Assembly: GCF_030285665.1 (NCBI RefSeq)
Contig: NZ_CP127295.1
Location: 7,936,001-8,000,000, forward strand
Reading direction: 5' to 3'
From: Amycolatopsis mongoliensis
GTDB lineage: Bacteria; Actinomycetota; Actinomycetes; Mycobacteriales; Pseudonocardiaceae
Length of the DNA: 64,000 bases
The translations under genes and the position numbers were made by a program. Each line of letters opens with the position of its first letter. Within the stretch, counting starts at the first letter, position 1. Positions 44,401 to 53,198 of the stretch are shown piece after piece. The notes beneath the pieces are model-generated. The model was not told the origin of the DNA, did not search any database, and saw only the letters and a program-made list of their open reading frames with translations.

Positions 44401-44624
44401 TCGACCCCGGCCGGAGCGGGTTCCTCGAGCTGGATCCGGCCGTCCAGGTCGCCCTGGGCGACTTCGACCACTCGGACGACGACCGCGAGAAGAAGGACCA
44501 GCGCGCCGAGGACGAGAACCTGCCGCTCTGGTTCTCGGGCCTCGGTTCGGCCGACCTCGCCTACATCCTTTTCCAGGTCCCCGTCATGGTGGCCGTGCAC
44601 GCACAGGAGATGTTGCCGCGATGA
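41442..44624 (+). CDS. Large uncharacterised protein (1,060 residues)
   Basis: GTG start overlapping the previous stop (GTGA). I do not recognise a family with confidence. The N-terminal ~200 residues begin SPNAYTFLPWLRSGISTRVT and look beta-rich. Around residues 480-530 there is an Ala/Ser-rich low-complexity linker. The C-terminal half has a distinctive, conserved-looking block LLANNREFIESFLVGLNHEM followed by ARELLWREYPTDQRGTPFRQ, then an acidic stretch (DFDHSDDDREKKDQRAEDEN). No signal peptide, membrane span or enzyme motif. The coupling to its neighbours implies a shared complex or pathway. Confidence 0.7.
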   Translation: MSPNAYTFLPWLRSGISTRVTTPPQAGVRATVKVQLLVSGDPITGHETLTQPVNRDVQLYGPGDVIGVDPRAISRTEPRPGVPNVEPNYLAHIEFSEEDFLWRYSPAAADGHTARLTPWLALVVLATGSEFTEVPATGGPLPAITVADPAGTLPPADQLGAWAHVHVNGSLADPVATDGTTAALAALTEVVRTNADNACSRLICPRHLQPSTAYEAFLVPTFESGRLAGLGLDPAVAPNALYSSWGPHYANRPAEGVLPYYHRWAFATGTAGDFEFLVRLLRPQAPDPRIGKRDLDVHRGPGLDLPPISDQGGVLPLRGALKVPERAGDPIDPAENWDHFVDTGVAPPYPHPFEEAMAGLLNLADDYQRHQPAAAHAASLAAVAGPDPIITPPLYGRWHALTTRLLDDENGTPVSPEVLRGWLHRLNLDPRFRIAANLGTQVVRARDEELMAAAWAQVGDVLVANGRIRAAQLAREVGNVLQAKHIDPPTGSGPAALAAAPASAPGRSLTLTAPAHSRVTTAASSGTFAAAAGADGLVADPSSQVAVGFRVASSRVATAPVSPAMRRITRPGSRLMRTLPFTGQSAAALLSRMDAPVDPVVAAPVKVTPGALVTPRDLAATLHPDRPPGADPVDSLPRSPDFVLRALGDPVAPHPGTSDSAEAQRFKVALRELHQGFDAGVAVGRVKPSPPLDLVETTTSVLAGLRAEETVPRALLEGSVSLPERLRPFAAGFIEAMAYPVFDVPTYRTLLDVSVDSLVPNLSLLPPNSITLLANNREFIESFLVGLNHEMARELLWREYPTDQRGTPFRQFWDPVATLPVPNETVAQRRERGYDIPPIHQWRPATRLGDNENRQPDDPRPGGPQRDDLVLVVRGELLKKYPTAAIYAQRAQFPGNDPNQPRELADLPADGLPSPEQIRLPRYEAKVEPDIYLLGFDLDADEALGEPGVDPGWFFVLKERPGDPRFGVDDGPPTHVEVWNDLTWDDVDPGRSGFLELDPAVQVALGDFDHSDDDREKKDQRAEDENLPLWFSGLGSADLAYILFQVPVMVAVHAQEMLPR

Positions 44625-47600
44625 CCGCCTTGAGTGACGACTTCCCGGTGCTGCTGGGCCCGGTCCGGCTCGAAACCCGGTTCACGCCGACCGAGCTGCT
44701 GGTCCGGGTGTTCCCGGACGAGTGGTCGGTGGACAAGTTCGAAACGAAGCCGACGGCGGCCGAGATCGGCGCGGTCGACGCCTACTGGACCGCCCGGTGG
44801 GCCGCCGCGAAGCGGCCGGTCCCGCTGGCGGCCGCGTGGCAGGAGCTGACCGGGCGCGTGGCCGCGGGGCGCGCCGCCTGGCTGCTGACCACCCGGGTCC
44901 CCGCGAACCCCGCCGACGAGCCGGCCGGACTTCCCGCCACCACCGTCGTGCTGGTCGTCCGGACCACGGCCGCGGTGGCCGCGAACGACAAGGCGCCGAC
45001 CGTCGCGTACTGGACCGCGGTGTGGCGCGCCCACGGCGACCGGCTGCTGCTGCGGCAGGCCGACGCCGCCCTGCGCGCCGCGGTGAACAACAACGACACG
45101 CGGGCGAACGCGATCCGCGCCCGCCGTCCGTCCGGAGTGGACGGCGCGCCGGTGAACCCGGCCAACGACGTGGCGGTCGCGTTCCTGGTGCTCCCGGCAC
45201 CCGCCGCGAACAGCACGGCGGCGGATTCGTGGACGCAGCCGGCGCGGGCCCGGCTGCTGCCGGACCGCTTCCAGGTGCGCGGATACCTCGGGAGCCGCCA
45301 GGTCGTGTCGGTCACGGGGGCGGCGGTGCCGGCGACGCTGCCGGTCAGCCCGGACCCGAACGCCGCCGACCAGATCAGCGTGAACGAGCAGACCGGCGCC
45401 CTGCACGTCCCGGACGAGCTGCGCTGGCTGACCGACTTCGACCGCGCGGTCGCGGTCGGGATGGGCGTGCGGATCCCGCTCACCGACGAGATCCGCGGCG
45501 GGCTCGACCGGCTCGTCGCGTTCGGGCTGCGCGAGCAGTCCACGCCGGCCAAGACCGCGACCGACTTCGCCGACCTCATCACCCGGCAGCTGCGCAGCCC
45601 GGACGGGTTCAGCCTGCTGCCACAAGGGACGCCGACGAACAACACCGACGTGCTGGCCGCCGGGCAGGACGCGGAGGAAGAGGCGGCCGCGGCGCTGCGC
45701 AGCACCACCGGCGCGGCCGCGGCCGCCGCGGCGGACTGGACGAGCCGGACCGACGGCCGGGTGTTCGCCGACCTGCTCGGCCTCGACCCCGCCACCCTGA
45801 CCGGGATGCCGAACGCCGACCGCACCGACCAGCGCGACGCGCGGGCCGCCAACACCGCGCTGTGGCCGGCGACCTGGGGCTACTTCCTGCAGACCGCGCT
45901 GAACCCGCTGCTCGGCCCGGCCGCGGTCGCCGCCACCCGCGACTTCTTCCTGAAGTACGTCTCCGGCCGCGGCCCGCTGCCGGCCGTCAAGATCGGGCGG
46001 CAGCCCTACGGCATCCTGCCGACGACGGTGTTCTCCAAGCTCGCCTACCCCGACTCGGCCACCCACCGCCGCGCGCTGAACAAGGTGCTGACCGCGGCGG
46101 GCGTGGACTGGACGGCGGCCGTCGCCCGGGTGCCGCGCCTGGACCCCGGCGCGCCGGACCCGCACCAGCGACTGCTGGACCTCCTGGCGCTGCACCCGAC
46201 CTCGGCCGAGTACCACCAGCGGTACGCGCAGAGCGTCGAGGACCTCTTCAACCGGGAGAACCTCGGCGGGCTGGGCTCGACCGTCCTGCCGGCCCTCGAC
46301 GCGCTGGGCCTGCCGGGACCGGTGCGGGCGCTGCTCGCGCGGTTCGGCGCGGACACCGGCCCCGGCCGGGATCCGGACCTGCTGCGCCGGCTGTTCACCG
46401 ACTTCCAGCAGCCGATCCTGGCCCCGCTCGTCGACGACCGCCCGCTGTCGGAGACCGACCGGATCCGGGACTACACCCCCGACCACAAGAACTACGTGCG
46501 GTGGCTGGCCGACCTGGCCGGCGGCGACCCGGCGGCCACCGACCTCGACGCGATCCGGCTGGAGCTCGGCTTCACCGACGACACGCCCCCGGCGGCGTTG
46601 CTCTACCTGTTGCTGCGGCACGCGGTCCTGCTCGGCTGGGACGACGCGGCCCGGGCCCTCGCGAGTGCCGCCGGGGTGCCCGGACTGTCCACAGCGGACT
46701 CGCCGTTCGTCCACGTCCGGATCCCGGCGACCGGCGAGCAGGCGCTCAGCGAGAGCCGGTTCCGGCTGCTGTACTCCCCCGCGACCGCCGTCACCGGCAA
46801 CCCGGAGCAACTGCTCGTCGACTTCATCCCGGGTGTGCTGCACCAGCCGGGGCCGACCGCCGCGCTGGCCGAGCAGGTCACCGCGCTCGGGCTGCTGGCC
46901 GACCTGCCGACGGCCAAGCTGGAGCGGGTGCTCGCCGAGCACCTCGACCTGGCCGCCTACCGGCTCGACGCCTGGCGGCTGGGGCTGGCCACCGAACGGC
47001 TGGCCGAGCTGCGGTTCGGGCCCGGCGGCACCGGCACCGCGAAGCCGGGGCTGCACCTGGGCGCGTACGGCTGGCTGGAAGACGTCCGCCCGAGCACGGA
47101 CCCGCTCACCCCGGTCACCCTCACCGGCCCGCTCGCCACGGTGTTCGCCGGCGGGAAACCGTTGCTGCACGACGAAAAGAACGAAGGCTTCGTGCACACG
47201 CCGTCGCCGGGACACGCCCGGACCGCGGCCGTGCTGCGGGCCGGCTACGCCGCCAACCGCACCCCCGAAAACCCCGGCACCTTCGCGGTGAACCTCGGCT
47301 CCGGACGCGTCCGCGTCGCGCTGGGCATCCTCGCCGGGCTGCGGCAGGGCCAATCGCTGGGGGCGCTGCTCGGCTACCGGTTCGAGCGCGGGCTGCACGA
47401 CCGCCACGCCGAGGCCGAGGTCGACCGCTTCATCGCCGGGCTGCGGCTCAAGTTCCCGCTGCGCGCGGGGAAGATCACCGAGACCGCGGCCGAGCCGGAC
47501 AAGATCACGCAGGTCGAGGCCGGGAACGTCGTCGACGGTCTCGCGCTCGTCCGGCACCTGGCCGGGGCCGGGGTGTCGCAGACCTACCCGTTCGGGCTCG

Positions 47601-49846
47601 CCGGGCTGCCCGAAGCGAACACCGACCAGGCCAAGGCGATCAGCGACGAGGCGGCGCTGCTGGTCGACGCCAACGACGCCGTCGCCGACCTCGCCGTCGC
47701 CGAGTCCGCCCACCAGGCGCTCGCCGGCAACGTCGAGCGGGCCTCGGCGACGCTCGACGCCTACGCCAAGGACGGCCTGCCGCCGGAGCCCACGGTGATC
47801 GAGACGCCGCGCAGCGGCACGACGCTCACCCACCGGTTCGGCCTGCGGCTGCGGACCGGGCTGAACCCGGGCGGCGGCGACTCGCCCCGCGCCAAGGCCG
47901 AACCCGCGGTCGACGACTGGCTGCCCAGCCTGCTGCCATCGCCGAGGTCCGTCGCGGCTCGGGTCACCTGGACCGACGAGGACGGGCACCCGCGGCACCA
48001 CGACGTCACCCAGGACGAGCTGGACCTGTCGCCGATCGACCTGCTCTGGGCCGTGCGGCCGACCGGTGACCCGGCCATGGCCGAGCTCGACGACCGGATC
48101 ATCGGGGTCGTCGTCGAGGACGACCACCCGCGTCCCGACGCCGAGCTGACCATCCGGTACACCGAGCAGATCGACGGCAAGATCACGTTCTTCCAGCTGT
48201 CTCCGCTGGTCACGGCGCTGCGGACGCTGCTGACCACCGGCCGGCCGCTGCGGCCGACCGACCTCGTCCCCGCGGCCGGGTCCGCCGCGGTGGACCGGAG
48301 TCTCGACGACGCCGTCACCGTCACGCGGCGGCGGCCGGAAGCGGTGCGGGACGCCCTCGGCCGCCTGGCCGACGACGTGGCCGGCTACATCGGGGACGTG
48401 GCGAAGCTGTACCCGCCGTCGCCTGCGCCGCCGAAGCGCGCCGACGTGCTCGACCGCATCGACACGCTGCTGACGCGCTACGCCGACCTGGTGACCACCG
48501 CGGCCGGCTTCGGCGTGGTCCGCAGCGGCTGGGGTGAGCTGATCACGTGGCGGCGCGGGGTCTTCTCGGCCGTGCTGGCCGCCGTCGCCGCCGTCGCCGA
48601 CCGGATGGCCGGTGCGCTCGCCGCCGCCAACGCCCTGCTCACCGCGTACGACGCGCTGCCGAAGTCCACTCCGGACGCCGAGCGCATCCGGCTGCTGCGG
48701 CAGGCGGAACGGCTGGTCGTCACGACGCCGGCCCTCGATCCGAAGACCCCGAACGAGTTCCGCTCGGCGGTCCGCCACAAGCGGGACGACTTCGCCGACC
48801 GGCTCAAGGACCTCCAGGACGTCGCCGGGACCCACCGCACGACGCTCAGCGACCTGCTGGACGACGTCGGCCGGCTGTCGGTCGCCGCCTTCGACCCCAC
48901 GGGCCTCGACCTGACCGCGGTGCAGGACCAGGTGGTGGGGTTCGGCCGTGAACTGCTGACCCGGGCCCGTGCGCTGCAGACCGACGTCACCGGCCGGCTG
49001 GCGGCGGCGAACACCGCGCTCACCGGTTTCGACCAGGCCGTGACCCCGGCGGACCGCACCAAGTCCGCCATCGAGGCACTGCAGGCGATGCTCGGCACGG
49101 ACGTCCTCGTGGTGCCCGAGTACGCGCTGCCGGACCAGCTGGCCGAGGACCTGCACGACGCCCTCGACGACAGCAACGACCTGGTGGCGCACCTGACGCA
49201 GGCGCCGGTCAACCGGGACTTCCCGGTGGACGACTGGCTGCACGGCATCGCCCGGGTCCGCGAAATGCCGCGGCTCTGGGAACGCGTCGTCCTGCTCGGT
49301 GACGCGCTGCGCGGCAACGACGGCCTGCTCGGCAGCAACGCCGAGAACGACGACGACACGCGGCTGCAGCCGATCCAGCTGCCGCTGCGGTCGGGCGACC
49401 ACTGGCTCGGCATGGAGTTCGCGGCCGGCGCCGACCTCACCGAAGACCGGTTGCTGTTCACGGCGCACTACGCGACCCAGCCGTCGCGCAACGCCGACAG
49501 CGAGTGCGGACTGCTCTTCGACGAGTGGACCGAGGTGATCCCCGCCGAGCGGGAGACCACGAGCATCGCCGTCCATGCGGACAGCCCGGATTCCGAGCCG
49601 CCGCAGGCGATGCTGCTGGTGACCCCGCCGGTGAAGACCGGGACCTGGGCCGCCGACGACCTCGTCGCCGCCGTCAACGAAACCTTCGACCTGGCCAAGA
49701 CACGGCTCGTCGAACCGGTGCACCTGGACGACACCGGGTACGCGCAGCTCCTGCCGGCCACCGTGCTGTCGGCCACCCGGCAGCCGATCACGATCAGCAC
49801 CGACCTGGCGATCGCCAACTCCCGCTGGAAGGCAGACCATGAGTGA
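44621..49846 (+). CDS. Very large uncharacterised protein (1,741 residues)
   Basis: ATG overlaps the previous stop (ATGA). It begins FPVLLGPVRLETRFTPTELL, a form suggesting a beta-strand module. Around residue 900 lies a strongly conserved-looking block: VRVALGILAGLRQGQSLGAL then LGYRFERGLHDRHAEAEVDR. Residues ~1300-1500 are helical with heptad-like content (coiled-coil possible). A region near the middle (RGPLPAVKIGRQPYGILPTT) is also distinctive. I recognise no catalytic motif, signal peptide or membrane span. It is the largest product of the operon and, by position between two other unknowns, probably works with them. Confidence 0.7.
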   Translation: MTALSDDFPVLLGPVRLETRFTPTELLVRVFPDEWSVDKFETKPTAAEIGAVDAYWTARWAAAKRPVPLAAAWQELTGRVAAGRAAWLLTTRVPANPADEPAGLPATTVVLVVRTTAAVAANDKAPTVAYWTAVWRAHGDRLLLRQADAALRAAVNNNDTRANAIRARRPSGVDGAPVNPANDVAVAFLVLPAPAANSTAADSWTQPARARLLPDRFQVRGYLGSRQVVSVTGAAVPATLPVSPDPNAADQISVNEQTGALHVPDELRWLTDFDRAVAVGMGVRIPLTDEIRGGLDRLVAFGLREQSTPAKTATDFADLITRQLRSPDGFSLLPQGTPTNNTDVLAAGQDAEEEAAAALRSTTGAAAAAAADWTSRTDGRVFADLLGLDPATLTGMPNADRTDQRDARAANTALWPATWGYFLQTALNPLLGPAAVAATRDFFLKYVSGRGPLPAVKIGRQPYGILPTTVFSKLAYPDSATHRRALNKVLTAAGVDWTAAVARVPRLDPGAPDPHQRLLDLLALHPTSAEYHQRYAQSVEDLFNRENLGGLGSTVLPALDALGLPGPVRALLARFGADTGPGRDPDLLRRLFTDFQQPILAPLVDDRPLSETDRIRDYTPDHKNYVRWLADLAGGDPAATDLDAIRLELGFTDDTPPAALLYLLLRHAVLLGWDDAARALASAAGVPGLSTADSPFVHVRIPATGEQALSESRFRLLYSPATAVTGNPEQLLVDFIPGVLHQPGPTAALAEQVTALGLLADLPTAKLERVLAEHLDLAAYRLDAWRLGLATERLAELRFGPGGTGTAKPGLHLGAYGWLEDVRPSTDPLTPVTLTGPLATVFAGGKPLLHDEKNEGFVHTPSPGHARTAAVLRAGYAANRTPENPGTFAVNLGSGRVRVALGILAGLRQGQSLGALLGYRFERGLHDRHAEAEVDRFIAGLRLKFPLRAGKITETAAEPDKITQVEAGNVVDGLALVRHLAGAGVSQTYPFGLAGLPEANTDQAKAISDEAALLVDANDAVADLAVAESAHQALAGNVERASATLDAYAKDGLPPEPTVIETPRSGTTLTHRFGLRLRTGLNPGGGDSPRAKAEPAVDDWLPSLLPSPRSVAARVTWTDEDGHPRHHDVTQDELDLSPIDLLWAVRPTGDPAMAELDDRIIGVVVEDDHPRPDAELTIRYTEQIDGKITFFQLSPLVTALRTLLTTGRPLRPTDLVPAAGSAAVDRSLDDAVTVTRRRPEAVRDALGRLADDVAGYIGDVAKLYPPSPAPPKRADVLDRIDTLLTRYADLVTTAAGFGVVRSGWGELITWRRGVFSAVLAAVAAVADRMAGALAAANALLTAYDALPKSTPDAERIRLLRQAERLVVTTPALDPKTPNEFRSAVRHKRDDFADRLKDLQDVAGTHRTTLSDLLDDVGRLSVAAFDPTGLDLTAVQDQVVGFGRELLTRARALQTDVTGRLAAANTALTGFDQAVTPADRTKSAIEALQAMLGTDVLVVPEYALPDQLAEDLHDALDDSNDLVAHLTQAPVNRDFPVDDWLHGIARVREMPRLWERVVLLGDALRGNDGLLGSNAENDDDTRLQPIQLPLRSGDHWLGMEFAAGADLTEDRLLFTAHYATQPSRNADSECGLLFDEWTEVIPAERETTSIAVHADSPDSEPPQAMLLVTPPVKTGTWAADDLVAAVNETFDLAKTRLVEPVHLDDTGYAQLLPATVLSATRQPITISTDLAIANSRWKADHE

Positions 49847-51602
49847 GCCCCGCATCGCCGACCTCGCCGGCGCGCTGCTCCGCCGCGAAAACCCGACGGT
49901 CGGCGTCTGGAACCGGCTGGAGGGCCGGCCGCGCACGACCGACTTCGCGCGGGCGCTGCGAGCCGAAGTGCGTGACCCGTTGTGGCTGCTGGCCCGGCAG
50001 TGGCAGCTCGGCGAGTTCCGCGGCAGCGACGCCGGTTCGCCGGTGACCGCCACCTACTCGGTCACGGCGAGCGCGCCGGGCCGGTTCCGCTCCGACGTCG
50101 GACCGGACGGCACGGCGGGCCCGCTGCCGCCGGACCGTCCACTGGAGACGGTGGCCGAGCGGCGGCCGCTGCCGTTCGCGTTCGGCGCCGAGCCGATCTC
50201 GTTCGACCTGCGCCTGGCGCTGGGCCGCCGGTGGCTGCGGCTGCTCGCGCGGTCGTCGGGGCTGCGGAACACGGCCGGGCAGTTCGTCGGGCTGTACCCG
50301 ATCGCGCTGCCCGGCCCGGACGACGCCGCGCAGCTCGCCCACCCCGAGGTCTGGGCGGCGACGCAGGCGGTGGCCGGCCGCCGGCTGGACGGCTATCTGC
50401 TGTACCAGCACCTCAAAGGGGGCGGGCACGCCTCCGACGGGATCCGGAGCCTGTCGCGCCAGCAACGGACCCAGCTGGACGCGCTGGGTCCCCGGCTGAC
50501 CGGCTGGTTCGACGACCTCATCGACCAGCCCGGCGGGATCACGCCGGACCGGCCTTCGGGCGATTCGGCGTGGGACCCCCGGCGGCTGGAGCACCGCTTC
50601 TCGATCGCCGCCGGCGACCAGGTGCTCTCCGCGCCGGAGTACCCCGGCGGGGAGCTGGACTGGCACGCGTTCTCCGCCGCGCCGGGGTCGCTGGGCAGCA
50701 CCCCGGCGCCGGTGACGTTCAACCGGACCGTGTTCCCTTCGCCGGTGCGCTACTCCGGCATGCCGCTGCCCCGCTGGTGGGCGGTCGAGGACGGCAAGAC
50801 GAACTTCGCCGCGGTCACCCCGGACAGCACCGACCTGGCCCGGCTGATCTTCCTCGAGTTCGCGCTGGTGTTCAGCAACGACTGGTACCAGCTGCCGTGC
50901 GACCTGCCGGCCGGCACGCTCGCGTCGGTCCAGGGCCTGTGCGTGACCGACGTGTTCGGCGAGCGGCGCTGGATCACCCCGGCCGGCGCCGCCGAGCACT
51001 GGTCGATGTACACCCTCGGCGCCGGCCCCGGCATCCTGCTGCCGCCCGGCACCCCGAAGGTGGCGACGGGCCCGGCGCTCGAGGACGTGGCCCTGGTCCG
51101 CGACGAGAGCGCCAACCTGGTGTGGGGGATCGAGCAGACGGTGCGGACCACGACGGGCGAAGGCCGGTCGGGCGACGAGATGGCGGCCGAATCGCTCGCG
51201 TTCCGCCGCCGTCGGCACCCGGAACCGGCTCCGGACGACCCGCGCGCGCCGATCGCGTACGACGTGATCAGCTCGGTGCCGGAGAACTGGATCCCGTTCG
51301 TCCCGGTCCACGTGCCGGGCGACAGCCGGGCGGTCCAGCTGCAGCGCGCGGCGATGCTGAGCGAGGTGGACGCGAGCAAGATCCGCCCGAGAACGGCGCT
51401 GCTGCGCGAGGGTTTCGACCACGGCGATGCGTACTTCGTCAACGAGGAGGAGGTCCCGAGGTCGGGCACCCGCCTGACGGTTTCCTACAACCGCACCCGC
51501 ACGAAGACCGGCCGGGTGGCCCTCTGGCTGAGCGTCCGCCGCGACGTCGGCCGCGGCGAACGCTCGAGCGGCCTGTCGTTCGACCTGGCGAAGGGAACGT
51601 GA
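49839..51602 (+). CDS. Uncharacterised 587-residue protein, last gene of the operon
   Basis: ATG overlaps the previous gene by 8 bp. The N-terminal motif FARALRAEVRDPLWLLARQW followed by QLGEFRGSDAGSP is highly distinctive and probably the family signature. The middle has tryptophan-rich segments (GMPLPRWWAVEDGKTNFAAV, FSNDWYQLPCDLPAG) and the C-terminus IPFVPVHVPGDSRAVQLQRA. No signal peptide, span or known catalytic motif. The 27-kb gene run ends here; a convergent tetR gene lies 10 bp downstream, with no obvious hairpin between them. Confidence 0.7.
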   Translation: MSEPRIADLAGALLRRENPTVGVWNRLEGRPRTTDFARALRAEVRDPLWLLARQWQLGEFRGSDAGSPVTATYSVTASAPGRFRSDVGPDGTAGPLPPDRPLETVAERRPLPFAFGAEPISFDLRLALGRRWLRLLARSSGLRNTAGQFVGLYPIALPGPDDAAQLAHPEVWAATQAVAGRRLDGYLLYQHLKGGGHASDGIRSLSRQQRTQLDALGPRLTGWFDDLIDQPGGITPDRPSGDSAWDPRRLEHRFSIAAGDQVLSAPEYPGGELDWHAFSAAPGSLGSTPAPVTFNRTVFPSPVRYSGMPLPRWWAVEDGKTNFAAVTPDSTDLARLIFLEFALVFSNDWYQLPCDLPAGTLASVQGLCVTDVFGERRWITPAGAAEHWSMYTLGAGPGILLPPGTPKVATGPALEDVALVRDESANLVWGIEQTVRTTTGEGRSGDEMAAESLAFRRRRHPEPAPDDPRAPIAYDVISSVPENWIPFVPVHVPGDSRAVQLQRAAMLSEVDASKIRPRTALLREGFDHGDAYFVNEEEVPRSGTRLTVSYNRTRTKTGRVALWLSVRRDVGRGERSSGLSFDLAKGT

Positions 51603-51612
51603 CCGGGCCGGG

Positions 51613-52239
51613 TCAGGAGGCCGGGGTGTAGAGCGTGGTCCAGATGATGTCGGTGAGGACGTCGATGACGGTCGCGTCCCGTGCCGGGTCGGCTCCGCGC
51701 ACCAGCTGGTACCCCGCGCGTTCGACCATCCACGTCAGGACCGCGGCCGTCTCGGCCGGCACCACCGGGCGCATCACCTCGGCGGCCTGACCTCGTTCGA
51801 TCGCCTCCCGGGCGGCGTCGATGATCGACTGCATGAGCGTGCGCAGCTCGTCGGCGACCGCCGGGTCGTAGGCCGCCGTCTCGGTGATGATCGTGAACGC
51901 CGCGGCCCGGCGGCGGTAGACGTCCACGATCGCCGTAACGGCCGTGGTCAGGCTTTCCCGGCCGGCGTGCTCCGCCGTCGCCCACCAGGAGCCGGCCACG
52001 TCGCGCAGTTCGGTCAGCACCGCGGTGGCGAGCCGCCGGACCAGGTCGCCCTTGTCTTCGAAGTGGACGTAGAAGGTCGAGCGGGAGATGCCGGCCGCCG
52101 CGGCGAGGCGCTCGACGCTCAGCTCGGTGAAGCTCGCGCCCTCGGCGACGAGCTGCTCGGTGGCCGCGAACAGGCGTCGTTCCAGTTCCTCTCGGCGGTC
52201 CTGGCGCTTGCCGGCGGTGGGCCGGGTGACTGAGGGCAT
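51613..52239 (-). CDS. TetR-family regulator
   Basis: 208 residues. Helix-turn-helix at ~residues 20-65: RRLFAATEQLVAEGASFTEL then VERLAAAAGISRSTFYVHFE and DKGDLVRRL. The C-terminal domain contains VMRPVVPAETAAVLTWMVER. Its start faces the membrane-protein gene at 52374 with ~135 bp between, and a 21-bp dyad lies in that gap. Likely a repressor of itself and perhaps of that gene. It is convergent with the end of the 27-kb operon, so control of the operon is not implied. Confidence 0.87.
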   Translation of the reverse strand: MPSVTRPTAGKRQDRREELERRLFAATEQLVAEGASFTELSVERLAAAAGISRSTFYVHFEDKGDLVRRLATAVLTELRDVAGSWWATAEHAGRESLTTAVTAIVDVYRRRAAAFTIITETAAYDPAVADELRTLMQSIIDAAREAIERGQAAEVMRPVVPAETAAVLTWMVERAGYQLVRGADPARDATVIDVLTDIIWTTLYTPAS

Positions 52240-52289
52240 CGGCTACTCCACGTCCGGAACTGATCACCCGCATCCTAGCCGGACGCAAA

Positions 52290-52310
52290 GTCCGGACAGA
52301 GTGTCCAGAC
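52290..52310. promoter_or_regulatory. 21-bp dyad between tetR and membrane-protein gene (candidate TetR operator)
   Basis: GTCCGGACA (52290-52298) and TGTCCAGAC (52302-52310) are complementary at 8 of 9 positions around GAG. Extra half-sites TGTCC (52328-52332) and GTCCGGA (52252-52258) flank it. The placement between divergent genes fits a TetR operator controlling both. Confidence 0.55.
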
Positions 52311-52373
52311 ATTGCGTCTTGACGTACTGTCCGAGTTCGGCGCACCCTGGGGTGACCGAACCTGGGAGGCGCT

Positions 52374-53198
52374 GTGCCGGTGTTGTGGGTCCTGTGGGGA
52401 ATCGCCGTCCTGAATGTCGTGGCGTTGTCAGCGTGCTTTGCGGTGTCCGTGCTTCCGTCCCGCTTCGTCCCCGCCGGCCTGACTCTTTTGGCCGTGCTCT
52501 TCGCCATGGTCGCCCTCGTGACGACGATTCCCGGCGGCCTCAGCGGCCTGCTGCTCATCTTCATGTCCGACGCGAAAACACCCGTCCGGGTCGTCCTCGT
52601 CACGGGCACGGTCGTCTTGCTGGCCGTTGCCGCGCTCATCGCGGCCCTCTTCCTCGACCGGATCCGGCTGTCCCGCTGGGATTCCCGCGTCCTGCCCCGC
52701 GACGAGGTGCTCGCCCTGATCCGGGCCGGCCTGGTGCACTCCCTCTCGCGGCACGACGGCGTACTGGAGGTGAACCTCAAACTCGCCGCGGCCAAGGAGC
52801 CGGCGCTGCGGACACGTCGCGCCCACCCTCGGGACTACCTCGCGTTCGTGGCCGCCGCGGACGAACTCCTCGCCGAAGGCCGCAAAATCCGCTACGACGA
52901 CGAGACCGGCGAAGGCCCGTCGTCGACGGACCGCCGGTGGATCTCCGTCGAAGAGGCGGCCCTGCTGCTCGGGACCGGCGAGGTCAAGACCTTCGCCTGC
53001 GGCGGAGACGAGAGTTGCGGCGACGGCCGGAAGACGTTCCGCGGGACGCCCACCGGGATCAAGCTGACCGACCGCGGCTGGGCGCGCCACATGGCGGTCA
53101 TCCCGGAAATGGCGAAGACCCTGGTCCCCCTCGCCCGCGTCGCCCGGGCACGGTGGGGACGACCGCACATCTCCGTCGACGGCCGCTACGAACGGTAG
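52374..53198 (+). CDS. Membrane protein of unknown function
   Basis: 274 residues, GTG start at 52374 after GGGAGG. Three hydrophobic segments fill residues ~1-95 (VLWGIAVLNVVALSACFAVS; LTLLAVLFAMVALVTTIPGG; VVLVTGTVVLLAVAALIAAL). The remaining ~180 residues are soluble and probably cytoplasmic, with RWISVEEAALLLGTGEVKTF and a small FACGGDESCGDG cysteine pair. I do not recognise the family. It faces the tetR gene across the dyad at 52290-52310, its likely regulator. The 3' end overlaps the convergent epoxide hydrolase by 13 bp. Confidence 0.7.
   Translation: MPVLWVLWGIAVLNVVALSACFAVSVLPSRFVPAGLTLLAVLFAMVALVTTIPGGLSGLLLIFMSDAKTPVRVVLVTGTVVLLAVAALIAALFLDRIRLSRWDSRVLPRDEVLALIRAGLVHSLSRHDGVLEVNLKLAAAKEPALRTRRAHPRDYLAFVAAADELLAEGRKIRYDDETGEGPSSTDRRWISVEEAALLLGTGEVKTFACGGDESCGDGRKTFRGTPTGIKLTDRGWARHMAVIPEMAKTLVPLARVARARWGRPHISVDGRYER

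Noticed and set aside
44561..50053. 1,830-codon open frame on the minus strand
   Set aside because: Antisense shadow of the 1,741-residue gene; low-complexity Arg/Gly/Val text, no start signal.
24638..51602. Contractile injection system or type VI secretion cluster
   Set aside because: No sheath, tube, baseplate-wedge, VgrG/PAAR or AAA+ ATPase proteins are visible among the nine genes.
24638..51602. Polyketide or non-ribosomal peptide cluster suggested by giant genes and a SARP-like site
   Set aside because: No ketosynthase, adenylation, carrier-protein (DSL serine) or thioesterase motifs occur in the large proteins.
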